A stretch of DNA of 64,000 nt from Athripsodes cinereus (GCA_947579605.1 OX388314.1:4154001-4218000); one strand, 5' to 3'; counted from the first letter of the stretch, positions 25,401 through 37,124 are shown. Numbers and translations are program-made. The notes: generated by a model from the sequence alone, not told the origin.

Positions 25401-28400
25401 AAACATTTGATTACTTTTTTTATATAAAAAATAATTAAAAACCTGTTGTTCCGTCAATAGTCCTAAATCACTCGCAAACGAGTGGATGACCTTAATAAGA
25501 ATAGAATAGGCTCCCTGTTATTTGCGTGTTGTGCTGACATAACAATGGACCATGGTCTATAGTAAATGCATGCAACCAATGCCCTTTTGACATTGGATTG
25601 TAACCTTTCTGTTTAAAATCAGACAAAGCGATTTCGTGGCTGTGAATTCTTGAGATACGAGTATGACATATAACTTAGGAAGTCAAAGAACTCTGGTCTT
25701 TTTTATAGTTGAATTCGTTTATATCCTTTTTAATTTACTGGCAAATTCTTTTTTATATTTCAGATTACCAACTGACATTCAATTTTACATTGAATACCGG
25801 TACCACAAGAGAATTAGTGATAAACTCCAAGAAAAAGTTGAATGGCGGAGAGTGGCACAAAATATGGATTGATTACAACTTCTACCATGTCAGATTCATG
25901 ATCAATACAGAATATCAGATGGTTGATTTGTTATTGGAAGAAGAATTTGGACCTTTTGAAGGATCTATGTATATAGGAGGAGCAATGGCGTAAGAAAAAT
26001 ATATTTAATTATTAAATTTAACCCATATGGGGCTTATAAATGACAACGTTATTTGATAATTCTTCAAACGAAACTAGAACCCGCAACTTATCCCTTTTAC
26101 GAGGTGTACTTTGTTCGATTAAGCTACCAGGCAACAAACCAAGCGCTACGAAATTACCTCATATATATATATACTAATACCATACCATACTATACCATAC
26201 CATACCATACCATACTATACCATACCATACCATACCATACTATACCATACCATACCATACTACATTTATACCATATCATACTATACCATACCATACTATA
26301 CCAAACCATACAATACCATACTATACCAAACCATACAATACCATACCATTCTATACCATACTATGATTATGTTTGACGGTTCAATCTGACGATTATATGG
26401 GTATTTTGACAGATTTGAATCAAAATGTTTACATGAATATTTTTGACAGATTTTCCATGAAGTGATGATTAAATGATTATGTTTGACAGTTCAATCATGA
26501 TATGACGACTATATGGGATTTAGAAAGATTTTGTACGAAATATTTGCATGTATATTTTTGACAGTTCGATTATGATGGTTTTTTGATTGATTTTGATCAA
26601 AACGTTTATTTTAATATTTTTGACAGGTCTACAATGAAGTGATGATTTTATGATTATGTTTGATAGTTCAATCATGATATATGACGATTATATGGGTTTT
26701 TGAAAGATTTTGAACGAAATATTTGCATGTATATTTTTGACAGGTCTACCATGAAGAGATAATTTCATGATTATGTTCGAGAGCTCAATCATTATATGAC
26801 GACTATGTGGGTTTTTTGAAAGATTATGAGCGAAATATTTGCATGTATATTTTGACAGTTCGATTATAATGGTTTTTTGATAGATTTTGATCAAAACGTT
26901 TACATGAATATTTTTGACAGGTCTACCATGAAGAGATGATTTCATGATTATGTTTGACAGTTCACTCATCATTCAGTTCGATAATAATGGATTTTGGATA
27001 GATTTCGATCAAACTATTTATTTCAATATTTTCGACAGGTCTACCATGAAGAGATGATTTCATGATTATGTTTGACAGTTCACTCATGATTCAGTTCGAT
27101 AATAATGGATTTTGGATAGATTTCGATCAAACTATTTATTTCAATATTTTCGACAGGTCTACCATGAAGTTATGATTTTATGAATATATTTGACAGTTCA
27201 ATCATGATTCAATTAAATTATAATGGGTTTTTGATAGATTTGAATAAAAATGTTTACATGAATATTTTTGAAAGGTCTACCATGGGGAGATGATTTCATG
27301 ATTATGTTTGACAGCTCAATCATGATTCGGGTCGATCAGTTCTATTATAATGGTTTTTTAATAGATTTTGATCAAACCGTTTACTTTAATATTTTTGACA
27401 GGTCTACAATGAAGTGATGATTTTATGATTATGTATGATAGTTCAATTATGATATGACAAATATATGGGTTTTTGAAAGATTTTGAACGAAATATTTGTA
27501 TGTATATTTTTGACAGGTCTTCCATGAAACGATGATTTAATGAATATGTTTGACAGTTCAATCATGATTTAGTTCGATTATAATGGGTTTTTGATAGATT
27601 TTGATCTAAGTGTCTATTTTGATATTTTTGACAGGTCTACCATGAAGTTATGATTTTATGAATATATTTGACAGTTCAATCATGATTGAGTTCAATATAA
27701 TGGGTTTTTGATAGATTTTAATAAAAATGTTTACATGAATATTTTTGACAGGTCTACCATGGGGAGATGATTTCATGATTATGTTTGACAGCTCAATCAT
27801 GATGACAACTATATGGGTTTTAGAAAGATTTTGAACGAAATTATTTCATGCATATTTTTGACAGGTCTTCCACGAACCGATGATTTTATATTGATGTTTG
27901 ACAGTTCAATCATGATTCGGGTCGATCAAACGTGTCGATTTTGATCAAACCGTTTACTTTAATATTTTTGACAGGTCTACCATGAAGTGATGATTTCATG
28001 ATTATGTTTGACTGTTCAATCATGATATGACGACTATATGGGTATTTTGACAGATTTGAATCAAAATGTTTAGATGAATATTTTTGACAGGTCTACCATG
28101 AAGTGATGGTTTCATGATTATGTTTGACTGTTCAATCATGATATGACGACTATATGGGTTTTTGAAAGATTTTGAACGAAATATTTGCATGTATATTTTT
28201 GACAGTTCGATTATGATCAAAACGTTTTTTTTAATATTTTTGACAGGTCTACAATGAAGTGATGATTTTATGATTATGTTTGATAGTTCAATCATGATAT
28301 ATGACGATTATATGGGTTTTTGAAAGATTTTGAACGAAATATTTGCATGTATATTTTTGACAGGTCTTCTATGAATCGATGATTTTATGAATATGTTTGA

Positions 28401-31400
28401 CAGTTCGATCATGATTTAGTTCGATTAGAATGGGTTTTTGATAGATTTTGATTAAATCGTAATATTTTTGACAGGTCTACAATGAAGTGATGATTTTATG
28501 ATTATGTTTGACTGTTCAATCATGATTTTACGACTAAATAGGGTTATTGAAAAATGTGAACGAAATAAATTTGCATGCATATTTTTGACAGGTCTTTCAT
28601 CGAACGATCATTTCATGAATATATTTGACAGCTCAATTGTGATTCGGTTCGATCAGTTCGATTATAATGATTTTTTGACAGATTTGAAACAAAATATTTA
28701 ATTGAATATTTTTGACAGGTCTACCATGAAGTGATGATTTCATGATTATGTTCGACAGCTCAATCATTATATGACGACTATGTGGGTTTTTTGAAAGATT
28801 ACGATGTATATTTGCATGTATATTTTTGAGAAATCTTCCATAAAACGATGATTTTATGAATATTTTTGACAGTTCAATCATAATTTGGTTCGATCAGTTC
28901 GATTATAATGGTATTTTGACAGATTTGAATCAAAATGTATACTTTAATATTTTTTACAGGTCTATTAGATCTGATAATTTTTTACTTTTTTTATTTTATA
29001 TTTTTAAAACTGTAAATTTAATTAAAACGTAGAATAATAACATCGTTTTTAATCTCGTCATAATAATTGTATGAATAGCCTATAATGTACTAAATTTATT
29101 AATAATCTATAATCTGCCGATATGTACTTATATAAATTAATTAATAATCTATAATTTCAGAGATTTACTAAAGAAATCAGCCGTGAATCAAGGCCTTATA
29201 GGCTGTTTTAGAGGACTGGTCGTCAATGGAGAAATTTTAGATATTTACAGCTACATGTCCGTACATCTATCGGAAATTATCAAAGACTGTAAACCATCAT
29301 GTGTCCCAAATCCATGTCAGAATAAAGCAACTTGCAAAGAGTTATGGTCTACCTTCCAGTGTATATGCCAGAATCCATGGGCACATTACGGAACTTACTG
29401 CGAAATAAGTATGTTAACAATACTATAATTGACTTTCATAAAACAACTCTATCGGCTTTTATAAACAATTTACTAGATAAAAATGTATTTCTTTCATCCA
29501 ACACGGAATTATTATTAATCCAATACTATTTGTGTATTAATGCAGTGAATAAAATAGCAAATTTCACTTTTCAATTCTGCCAAAATGTTATGCAAAAATT
29601 TGGTTTTTGATATGTTTAGTAATTTTAGAATTTATTCGGTTTAGGTTCGGCAGTTATGTATTCTTAATGTTTTTGTTTCCAGATATAAACATGAAGGCAT
29701 TAACTTTTATCAACAGTGGATCATATTTACGCAAAAACTATTTGTCATCAAATACTACAATTGAAGAGAAAAATCGTCTAAAGAAAATGATGTTTGAAAA
29801 CCTGCTAGTGAATCTGAGAACTTACGACAGTGACGCAATCATCATCTACGCCAACGATCATTTGAACAATTTCTTCCATTTATATGTCGCTGGAGGGAAC
29901 AGAGTTGTGTGCCTATTCAATAATGCAAACGAAATTGTGAATATTACCGTGGATTATGAAGGACTGAACAAAGGTGGAAGTATCCAAGTGGCTCTGATTA
30001 GAAATGAAAACTTCACCACATTACATGTCAATGAAAGAAATTCAACCATCAATAAGACGGCTGCTCTGCTTACAGAATATTCCAACAAACCATGGATTAA
30101 TCCTGAAGCTGGTTTGTAGATCTAATATTTTTACAAGAATGTTTTATCTTATTTATAAGTGACATTCTATAACTTTAAAATTCTGTAATTTTCAGAGGTT
30201 CTTAGACCTCAAAGACCTCCAGCTCCACCAGCAGATTACTTTCAAGTAAACCTTGGTGGCTTCGATCCTCATTCCCTGCATCCTGTAAGAGATGGTGTAG
30301 AAGGTATAAGTGGATACGTTGGCTGTGTTAGAGGGCTGAAAATAGGAACTCACGTGGTAGACTTGCCCAAAAAAGCGCAACAAAATATTGACCAAGGTTT
30401 GTTTTTCATGTTTACATTTATATTAAACTAGCAGCATTTTATAATAACTTGATGGTCCTACCTATATAGGTATAAGAAAAAAAACAATCTTAGAATGCCA
30501 TTTCTTGAACTTGCAGATCTAGCTGGTGTCCTTCCTCACTGCAATATGCGCTGTGACTTAGAGCCTTGCAAGAATGGTGGCATATGCACAGAAGACTTCA
30601 GCCGACAAGAAAGTTCCTGTGATTGCGAACACACCAGCTATTTTGGAGATTTTTGTAATGAAGAAAAAGGTGCCGATTTTAGCGGGGAAAGCGTATTGCA
30701 AAGAAAGTTTGTGTTAGAAGGACCAGTAGAAAAAGTAAGAATACACTTCTTTAGTATCCTATGTTTTTAGTTCACGACATACTGATTATAACGTTTATAG
30801 AAGATCGGATATAATCATTCAAATGGTTGTGGTCGTTCTTTTTTACAGGTGAAGGTACAACTCGCATTTTCAAGCAACGACTTGCGACAGAAGAATACAG
30901 TTCTTTTACTGCTGCAAACTGAAAATGAGTAAGAATATGTTATGTTTTAATAATTTTTAAATGTACCTACTCAATTTTTTACAGTCTTACCTAATCAAAA
31001 AATGCAATATTTCCAGACGCAGTTATTACCTTCTCGTAGGCATCACTCCTGAAGGACACCTCAAATTCGAGGAAGACAGAGAAGGATCAGCATTTGGAGC
31101 AGAAATTAAAGATAGAAATTTCTTGAACGGTTCGTAAAACATACATCAGTCTCTATCGTATTTGAAGTTCTACTTTTTGGCTGAGCAATTTTTATTGATG
31201 ACAATGGGGAATCATCCCTATTCCTGATTTAAAATATCCAGATCACCGTCACCGATTTTCAAAAATCATTATTAAGGTTAAATTTCCATTTTAGGTGCAA
31301 GGCACTCCCTGTACTATACTCGTAATGGTTCAGATGCCTCTCTTCTGATAGACAGGAGTGAAATACAACTAGTCCCCTTACCCGTACAAAATATCATCAA

Positions 31401-34301
31401 AGATTCTGATGTCGGATCAAATGAAGTACAGATTGGAGGACTCAACACGACCGATCCGAGATTCGCCATTTATAAGGGATATAGTGGATGTGTTTCGAGT
31501 AAGTTACATATATTTGCTTCTATTCTAAATTCTAAATAAAAAAAAAAAAAAAATTCAATCCTAAAAAGGAATTGAGTTCACGAAAATCAGTTTTTTCTCC
31601 AGATGTGAACATAATATAACTAAACATAATAAACAGTGAACATAAATAAAATTTGAACATACAAGGGTAAAAAATCATCATAAATATATTGCAAAACTTC
31701 CAATTAGTAAATATTAAGTTTTACAAAATAAATACAGATAGGTAAATAATAAACTGTTCATCAACTCAAAAAGCATAAAACTGATCTGTAAATTTTTCCT
31801 TTCAGATATTTACCTTTCAGTAAATTCTTATACAATGAAACCTCTTGAAGAATATATGCTGTTTACCAAGAATGGAGCAGAAAAGGTCAACGTGACAAAT
31901 TCACAAGGAGTCAGGAGTGCACAGTGCTCTGCTAGGTTTGATTTACCACCTGACTTGCTGAATGCCTATCCTGATATTCACAATGGAAGTTTGGTAAGTA
32001 CACTAGCTTATAAATTTAACAAACTCCTTAAAAAAATAGATTAAAATGGCTTACTATAAAAATGACTATCGTTTTCAGGGCACGGACAAAACTTGGGTTG
32101 AAGATCCACCAGCCAGAATACCTTATAAATTTTCTTATTTAGACGCTTCCACGGAAGAAGAGAGCACCAACATTGTATTTATTGTTCTGACTTCTATATT
32201 TATAATCATCATTATATGCTGCACCTATGAGGTTAGTTGAATTCATTCAGATAGGCTATTCCCTTTTCAAAAATGAAAATGATAATGTTTTCTAATAAAG
32301 GGTGTTTTTTTTAGACCTGTGGTTTTCAAGAAGAAATTAAACGCATATAATTGAATGTTATGGCCAAGAATTTAGCTTTATTATAAAGATAATAGTTTGC
32401 CATTATGTTTTAAAAACGATTTCAGGCAAGTGTCCGCCGTGGCTGGCTCGAATAAAGTCCAGCCGAGAGCCCCAATTTTCGATCACTTTTGCAGCAATTG
32501 GAGCCGTGTGTCAGCAATAACGCGCTGAATATTCTCTTCCAAGGCGTCAATCGTCTCGGGTTTGTCTGCGTAGACAAGTTACTTCACATAACCTCACAAA
32601 AAATAGTCCAGCGGTGTAAAATCGCACGATCTTGGAGGCGGCGCTACAGGTCCACGACGTGAGCTAATGCGCTCACCAAAAGTTTCCTTCAGTAAATTCA
32701 TTGTTTCGTTGGCTGTATGTCATGTAGCGCCGTCTTGTTGAAACCAAAGGTCGTCCACATCAACATCTTCCAATTCAGGCACGAAAATATCATTAATCAT
32801 GGCTCTAAAGCGTTCTCCATTGTCTGTAACATTATGACTGGCTTCATTTTTGAAGAAATATGGACCAATGATTCCCTCTGCCCATAGACCACACCAAACA
32901 GTGACTTTTTGAGGATGTGATGGCGTCCAAACAATGGCTTGTGGATTATCAGCACTCCAAATGCGACAATTTTGTTTACTAACCCACCCATTCAACCATA
33001 AGTGAGTTTCATCGCTGAACATAATTTTCTTGTGAAAATCGGGATCGATGGCCATCTCTTTTTGGGCCCATTCACCGAACATGCGAGGCGCTAGTTCAGG
33101 AGTAAGTCTATTTATTATGAAATGGCAAACTAAACTGAGCATAAATCAAGTACAACAGCTCTCAAGAAGACCAACTCCAAAAAAAGTATTGCCAGATTGA
33201 AAACCACAAGTCTAAAAAAAACACCCTTTATTAGACCTTGATTTAAAAGGATTCTCTTTCCTGCATTCTCTCAAATATTTTACTAAAAAAGGTTCTTTCA
33301 CTAAAACCATATCCCATAAATTTGCCGTGCAGAATGATATGAAGAGTTCTAAATATTAACAGTTGATAAGTCAGCACTTTAATCTGTATTTACTGTTCCA
33401 GGTTTATAGAAACAATAAACAGCATAAAATCAAACTAGAACGAGAAACAGATGAAAGTATTATTAGAAACAAGGAACAAGCAACAAAATTGCACGAATCA
33501 CCTGGATTAGGTTTGAGATCGCACACATATAAACCAGTAGCAACAGAGGACGACATTACACCAGCACCTAAGAAAACTGTCACAATGGCTGTTCAGAATG
33601 GTGTGAAACCTTCAGTTGGCTTTAAGATCAATGGTGTAAATAATGTGCATGCTAATGGTAATGGATCAAATAATATACCACATGAGACTATACCATTAGT
33701 TATAGTGAACAGCGCGGATAATGATGATGATGAAGAAGAATATGAAAAAGAGAAACCTGCACTTCCTCCACCATCCAAGAGGATTAGTTTTAGAGGTAAA
33801 ATTGAGTCTTCAAAATACTTTTATATTTTATATTTTCCCAATACTTTCGCAAGGTAATGCAGATAGAAACTGAAACCTTTCACTTCCAATATTCCTAATT
33901 TTATCTTTACTTTCCCTACTGATTTTTATTACTATTTGGTGTGCCGCAGAATTCTAGGAATAATTTTGGTGTGCCGTAGATGAGAAAAGGTTGCGGACCA
34001 CTGCTCTAAATAATACTTAAAATATTGTAAAATTTACTTTTCAGATAGTTTTGCAGAGCGCGAATTGAATTGGGAGCCATTCAATGAATCAATGGAAATA
34101 TTAGCGCCTGACAGGGAGATAACTGAAGAAACCAGTATTAATGATGAGTTACCAGAAAATGGAGAACCAGGGGCTCATGACGAGCACCTTAATGCCCCTG
34201 TGGCGGTAAGCAAGCTTGCCCCTCTATCATCCATAAGCGAATGCGCCCTAGACAAGCTTGATTTTGGAAAAACTCCCATTAGATATGAGAAACTGGAATG
34301 A
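16484..34301 (+). CDS. axo: Axotactin-like neurexin/CASPR-family membrane protein
   Basis: Neurexin-superfamily cell-surface protein; in Drosophila, axotactin is a glial protein acting on axons. Twenty-seven exons join into 1975 aa with every phase closing. Order: hydrophobic signal (about residues 28-50); Kunitz domain (63-117, six Cys, Arg at the P1 position); Pro/Thr-rich linker; laminin-G (about 160-350); EGF (368-408); two laminin-G (415-760); EGF (773-812); a CASPR-like fibrinogen-related segment (816-1000); laminin-G (1073-1180); EGF (1188-1228); laminin-G (1232-1425); EGF (1451-1487); laminin-G (1495-1660); transmembrane helix (1738-1756); cytoplasmic tail. The ATG at 16,484 is the first in frame and is followed by the signal segment; the about 27 residues before it are long for a signal peptide, so a later start cannot be excluded. 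The N-terminal Kunitz domain separates it from Neurexin IV. Alternative 3' exons are listed separately. Confidence 0.88.
19125..19314 (+). mobile_element. tRNA-derived SINE, best copy (intron of the axotactin-like gene)
   Basis: Head with A box around TAGCCTGGAGG (19,133-19,143) and B box GGTTCGATACC (19,176-19,186). Body: GGTGCCGGCAAGCTCCCC, CACGACACAAGCTTTTAGTA, GTATAAGGTTGTATTTGGG and ACCCAGATAGG, ending in a 14-base A run. Further copies: 12,365-12,548 (minus), 39,337-39,425 and 51,659-51,788 (5'-truncated), and diverged relatives at 9714, 20,264 and 53,030. It lies in the intron after exon 5 of the axotactin-like gene. Confidence 0.78.
19315..19500 (-). pseudogene. LINE C-terminal relic, minus strand
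   Basis: The minus strand reads RRRLFWLQNIQEWTGMKGVE, then ELFRAVQRKDF, a stop, VVVNVGRIPQDT and a GAAGAAG tail. Same family as 13,560-13,770. It abuts the SINE tail at 19,314, so one inserted next to the other. Intronic, non-functional. Confidence 0.6.
20264..20397 (-). mobile_element. Diverged tRNA-derived SINE, minus strand
   Basis: The minus strand shows a tRNA-like head (GGTAGTCTCAGACTTTTAAT, then GGGTCGATTCC), a CACGACACAAACACATTGC body and a GTATGTGGGTTTATTTC end. It belongs with the SINEs at 9714 and 53,030. Lies in an intron of the axotactin-like gene. Confidence 0.5.
22119..22240. mobile_element. Short PIF/Harbinger-like MITE
   Basis: 122-bp element, nearly all inverted repeat. 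TGACCGGTTTCAATAACCTA at the left is matched by the complement of TGGCCGGTTTCAATAATCTA at the right. Flanked by TTA on both sides (22,116-22,118 and 22,241-22,243). A three-base TTA duplication fits PIF/Harbinger. A related half-element may lie at about 3220-3280 (GCCGGATTCAATAATCCATC). Intronic. Confidence 0.7.
23971..24209 (-). mobile_element. Hairpin element H, copy 2 (reverse orientation, intronic)
   Basis: Starts with the complement of the constant tail (GCTGTGTCGGTGTTTAAGTA then GTAGAATTCCATA), followed by a degraded hairpin with the shared GAGAGAGACGTCTTTCGT and GTCCTTATAAGACGAAAGAC blocks. Flanks GTGATTAAGTAACCA (left) and GTGATCAAGTAACTA (right) form a 15-base direct repeat with two differences, read as an aged target duplication. 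The most decayed of the four copies. Confidence 0.6.
25018..25200 (+). pseudogene. LINE C-terminal relic (CCHC-like motif)
   Basis: One frame reads SPECESGTNEESLDHIFFECP, the same Cys-x3/4-...His...Cys pattern as at 1925-2180, preceded in another frame by an RMRIRHWLPP-like string. Frames are broken. Intronic, non-functional. Confidence 0.5.
26166..26362 (+). repeat. CCATA/CTATA pentanucleotide microsatellite
   Basis: About 195 bp of ACCAT/ACTAT five-base units with scattered changes. It produces a spurious open frame of IPYHT-type peptide repeats. It ends just before the large tandem array in the same intron. Confidence 0.92.
26375..28972 (+). repeat. Intronic tandem array, about 115-120-bp unit
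   Basis: About 2.6 kb made of about 21-22 diverged units. Each unit has TTTTTGACAGGTCTACCATG, GATGATTTCATGATTATG, TTTGACAGTTCAATCATGAT and a GATTTTGAACGAAATATTTG-type block. Spacing of GACAGGTCT between units is mostly 110-120 bp, with a few units of about 160-185. The minus-strand open frames here encode only the repeat (MIELSNIIMKSSLHGRPVKN-like) and are not genes. It fills most of the 3.2-kb intron between exons 16 and 17 of the axotactin-like gene. Confidence 0.92.
32295..33231 (-). mobile_element. Defective mariner-type transposon in the axotactin-like gene
   Basis: The ends are inverted repeats, ATAAAGGGTGTTTTTTTTAG then AC(C/T)TGTGGTTTTCAA, flanked by TA on both sides (32,293-32,294 and 33,232-33,233). 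It sits in the intron between the transmembrane and cytoplasmic exons. At 937 bp it is shorter than a full element of about 1.3 kb, and the N-terminal helix-turn-helix half of the transposase is missing. The transposase relic is listed separately. Confidence 0.88.
32440..33142 (-). pseudogene. Mariner-family transposase relic
   Basis: The open part (33,142-32,720) has the FSDETHLWLNG block with the first catalytic Asp and the WFQQDGAT block with the second. After that a TGA replaces the Cys expected in DGATCH. Translation beyond it gives SCDFTPLDYFL with the third Asp, then more stops. The spacing fits a D,D34D-type catalytic triad. The DNA-binding N terminus is absent. Non-autonomous and dead. 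Confidence 0.82.
33940..34005. mobile_element. Fragment of a hAT-like MITE end
   Basis: Reads GGTGTGCCGTAGATGAGAAA then GGTTGCGGACCACTG, the right-end form of hAT-like MITEs such as the one at 3846-4597. No left end was found nearby. Intronic, between the two cytoplasmic exons. Confidence 0.4.
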
Positions 34302-35775
34302 TTTAAATGATAATGCATGGCTTGTAAAATTTGTAGCACAATGCCTGTCACAAATAGTATTTAAATTTGTACAACAATGCAGTATTATTTATTACCCAAA
34401 ACGATGAGCTTTGTACATTCACTGGTCAGTGGGTCGACAAAGCATTGGATTGTAAAATTTTATGTTAGATTAATTAATCCAGTACACCTTGCTACTAAGA
34501 CACATAATGACATTAAAATGAAAATTACAACTTAGAAAATATTGACTTAAAATCTTATTATAGATTGCAAAAACCACAACTTTTCAACAACAAACTTTTA
34601 GAATGTATATTTTTTACTCAAGCCTTTTGTGTCCGTCAAAGAATTATCACAGGTGTGAAATAAAACAATAAAATTAAGATTTGTTTATTAGAAAAAAATT
34701 AAAGAATGTAGTTGGAAAGTGAGATAGTGACAATTTGATAAATTTAAATTTTCACAAAGTGGCATTATAAATGTTGATAGAAAAGAAATAAAAATATGAC
34801 ATTTTAATACCCGCTAGTCTTTATTCCTGTCATAAGAATTAGACCTAAATGACAATGAGTAAATTATTGATGCAGTATTGGAAAGTATTTAATAGACAAT
34901 TATATCGTAGGTTTAAAAATATTACATTATATGCTTAAGTGTTTTTAAATCCAGAAACAAGTTTAGTTTAAAAAAATAATGTGTGAAAAATTTTGTGTGC
35001 TATGCGTGCGCTACGTATAAAATGATAAAGAGAATGACTGTGTTTTGAATGAATTTATTTTAAACGAAAACAATTTTTGCCACAATAATTTTATGAATAT
35101 AGATAATGTTGTTTTATTGTTACAATCTCATGAGAAATCCGGCAAAAAAAAACATTTTTTTGAATAATATTTATCATTTTGTTTTTTAACACGAATTTTG
35201 ATGCTTTGTCCACCATTTTGTAATAACTTTGTCAATTTAAAATGGCTTTAAAAACTGCTAAACGTGCTTGCTTTTACGTACGCTTTGATTATTATGTTAC
35301 AATTTAAGTAGTACAAATAATATTTAGGTTCACAATGAAATAGCATGAATATGATCATTGTTTTTCGACATTTGTTTAGCTTTAATATGCACTCTGCTTA
35401 TGACAAATATATGTTTTAACATTATAAGCATGTAAAATAATTAGTTGTCAATAAACATTGTACAAATTTTATACACCTACTTACTAATCAAATCTGAGAG
35501 CAAAGCTTTTATTGTCCGCTTTTAGTGTATAGTTATATAATTAGTTAATTTAGCATCCATCTAATTGTAATAATCAAATATTAAATCACTGCACATTGCT
35601 GAAAAAAACAATACTATGATATTCTCATACTTACTTTAAAAAATTGGATTGAGCTCTCCATAGCCGATTCAATTCAAAATGGATTACCACAAAGTTACAC
35701 TTGAAAATATCGAATATTTGTATTTTTCAATTTTCTACTCAGATTTAATAAAATGTGACTTCTACTACTATATCA

Positions 35776-35845
35776 TCATGGCATATCCCACAAGTGTGGT
35801 AGCCAACAGACTAACTGCATGTAATAAACATGCGAATTGTCCTCT
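35776..35845 (-). repeat. Dispersed repeat family R, short minus-strand copy
   Basis: Reads CATATCCCACAAGTGTGGTA, GCCAACAGACTAACTGCATG and TAATAAACATGCGAATTG, i.e. the terminal part only. Confidence 0.5.
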
Positions 35846-36836
35846 ACGAATATACGAATAATAAATATACGAAATTCAGAATGGATGTCAAAATGTTTTA
35901 AATGATTAATCGAGTATATCAAAAAATATATAAATGAAATGAATACCTTTAGATTTTTACATTTTAACTGGCTTAAGTTTTGTATATGATTTTTTTGTCT
36001 TTTTCTGTTTGATAAAAATAAGAAATTAATTTTCAGCAATACTTTTACACGATATTTTTAATAAGAGGGCGCTGAAAAAATCAGTTAAAAAGCGTTCAAT
36101 TATACACTTTTTTTTGGAATATTTTTTTTTATTTTGACAATACCGATCGAGATTGCACAATTTTGTACAATAGACATAAGTTAATTTAGTTTATATTGTA
36201 ATTTTACAAAATATTATTCACTCACAAATTAGCAGTCTAGTCCGATTGCACAAAGTATTTAGAAATATTTTATGAATAAACATATCCACCATTGAATATC
36301 TTTTTGTTTTTACTATTTATTTACCTTGCTTGTATCCTACTGAATTTTTTTTTATGTACCTAATATTGTTTGATATTTAATTAGACATATAGTGGATTCT
36401 CAGTGGAATGTGGAATCTACCAATTTGATTAAAATTAATTATTACAATCTTGCATGATACAAAAATCTGATAAAGAAGATGTAATACGAATTAAGTAGCA
36501 TTGCAACCTTATACCCGTCGATCCATCTCCCTACAAAGCCTTAGGATAATATTAATATATTATTATTATTACAGGAATAATTCTGACTGAGTCATGTTTT
36601 TAGAATATCCAACAGCTTGGAAGATACTTCTTCGCAATATGCAGTTGTTGTAATTTTTGCCACACACATAAATTAAATTTAAAGAAAAAAAAATGCTTTA
36701 TTTCACTGATTTCAATGAGTCAGAGAACCAGCACAACATTCTGAGTTTGCATATTGCAATCACAGTAAAAGAAAGCATTGATTTAATTCCCATTTCAATT
36801 AATTGAAATTAACATTCAGAGCTGTAGACAACTGTC

Positions 36837-36977
36837 CACCTAGACAAATTGCATCTGGCGATCGACTACAAACGAACTATTCGACAATGTACCTGCATAT
36901 TACGAGTATATAATGCTATGGTACATTGTCGAAAAGTTCATTTGTAGTCGATCGACTGATGCAAATTGTCTAGGGCT
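36837..36977. mobile_element. Foldback MITE family D, copy 1
   Basis: About 141 bp, almost all inverted repeat. Left: CTAGACAAATTGCATCTGGC then GATCGACTACAAACGAAC. The right arm is the complement of the same with a few changes. The loop around 36,890-36,915 is AT-rich. A second copy lies at 43,638-43,780. No target duplication was assigned. Confidence 0.7.
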
Positions 36978-37124
36978 GCTGTTGCTAGTTTCAAAACTTC
37001 ATCATAAATAAAAATTGTACATTATTGTTGATAGACAAATTAATATTATGTGCTTAGTTGTGAATGTTATATAGATTAGAAATAGTAATAACAATCTTGT
37101 TAATATGTTGCATACATAATGCAG

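Larger units (their letters stand above)
16484..34301 (+). other. axo: Exon map of the axotactin-like gene
   Basis: Coding exons, all GT-AG: 16484-16664, 17052-17234, 17485-17713, 18074-18213, 18506-18721, 19781-20065, 20588-20694, 20975-21598, 21687-21867, 21981-22098, 22306-22454, 22590-22792, 22873-23084, 23601-23815, 24331-24504, 25764-25989, 29161-29408, 29683-30111, 30196-30396, 30517-30734, 30849-30928, 31017-31129, 31295-31498, 31806-31993, 32079-32231, 33402-33795, 34045-34301. The sum is 5928 nt, divisible by three. Kunitz: exon 2. Laminin-G domains: exons 3-6, 7-8, 8-10, 15-17, 18-19, 20-24. EGF: exons 6, 11-12, 17, 20. Transmembrane helix: exon 25. Cytoplasmic tail: exons 26-27. 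The transmembrane exon has phase 0 at both ends, so it can be joined to other phase-0 exons. Confidence 0.85.
34302..37124 (+). other. 3' UTR of the first isoform and intron for the others
   Basis: No further coding exon was found. Poly(A) signals of the AATAAA type occur at about 34,657 and 34,667 (clustered), 35,450 and 36,270, so transcripts ending at 34,301 could be cleaved at several places. A short R-family copy lies at 35,776-35,845, a U-rich run at 36,110-36,135 and an inverted-repeat MITE at 36,837-36,977. Confidence 0.45.

Noticed and set aside
26053..26376. Plus-strand frame of 107 codons
   Set aside because: It is a translation of the CCATA microsatellite (IPYHT repeats).
26375..28972. 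CRISPR-like or protein-coding reading of the array
   Set aside because: Units are head-to-tail, 115-120 bp and diverged, without unique spacers. The long minus-strand frames only restate the repeat. It lies in an intron of an insect gene.
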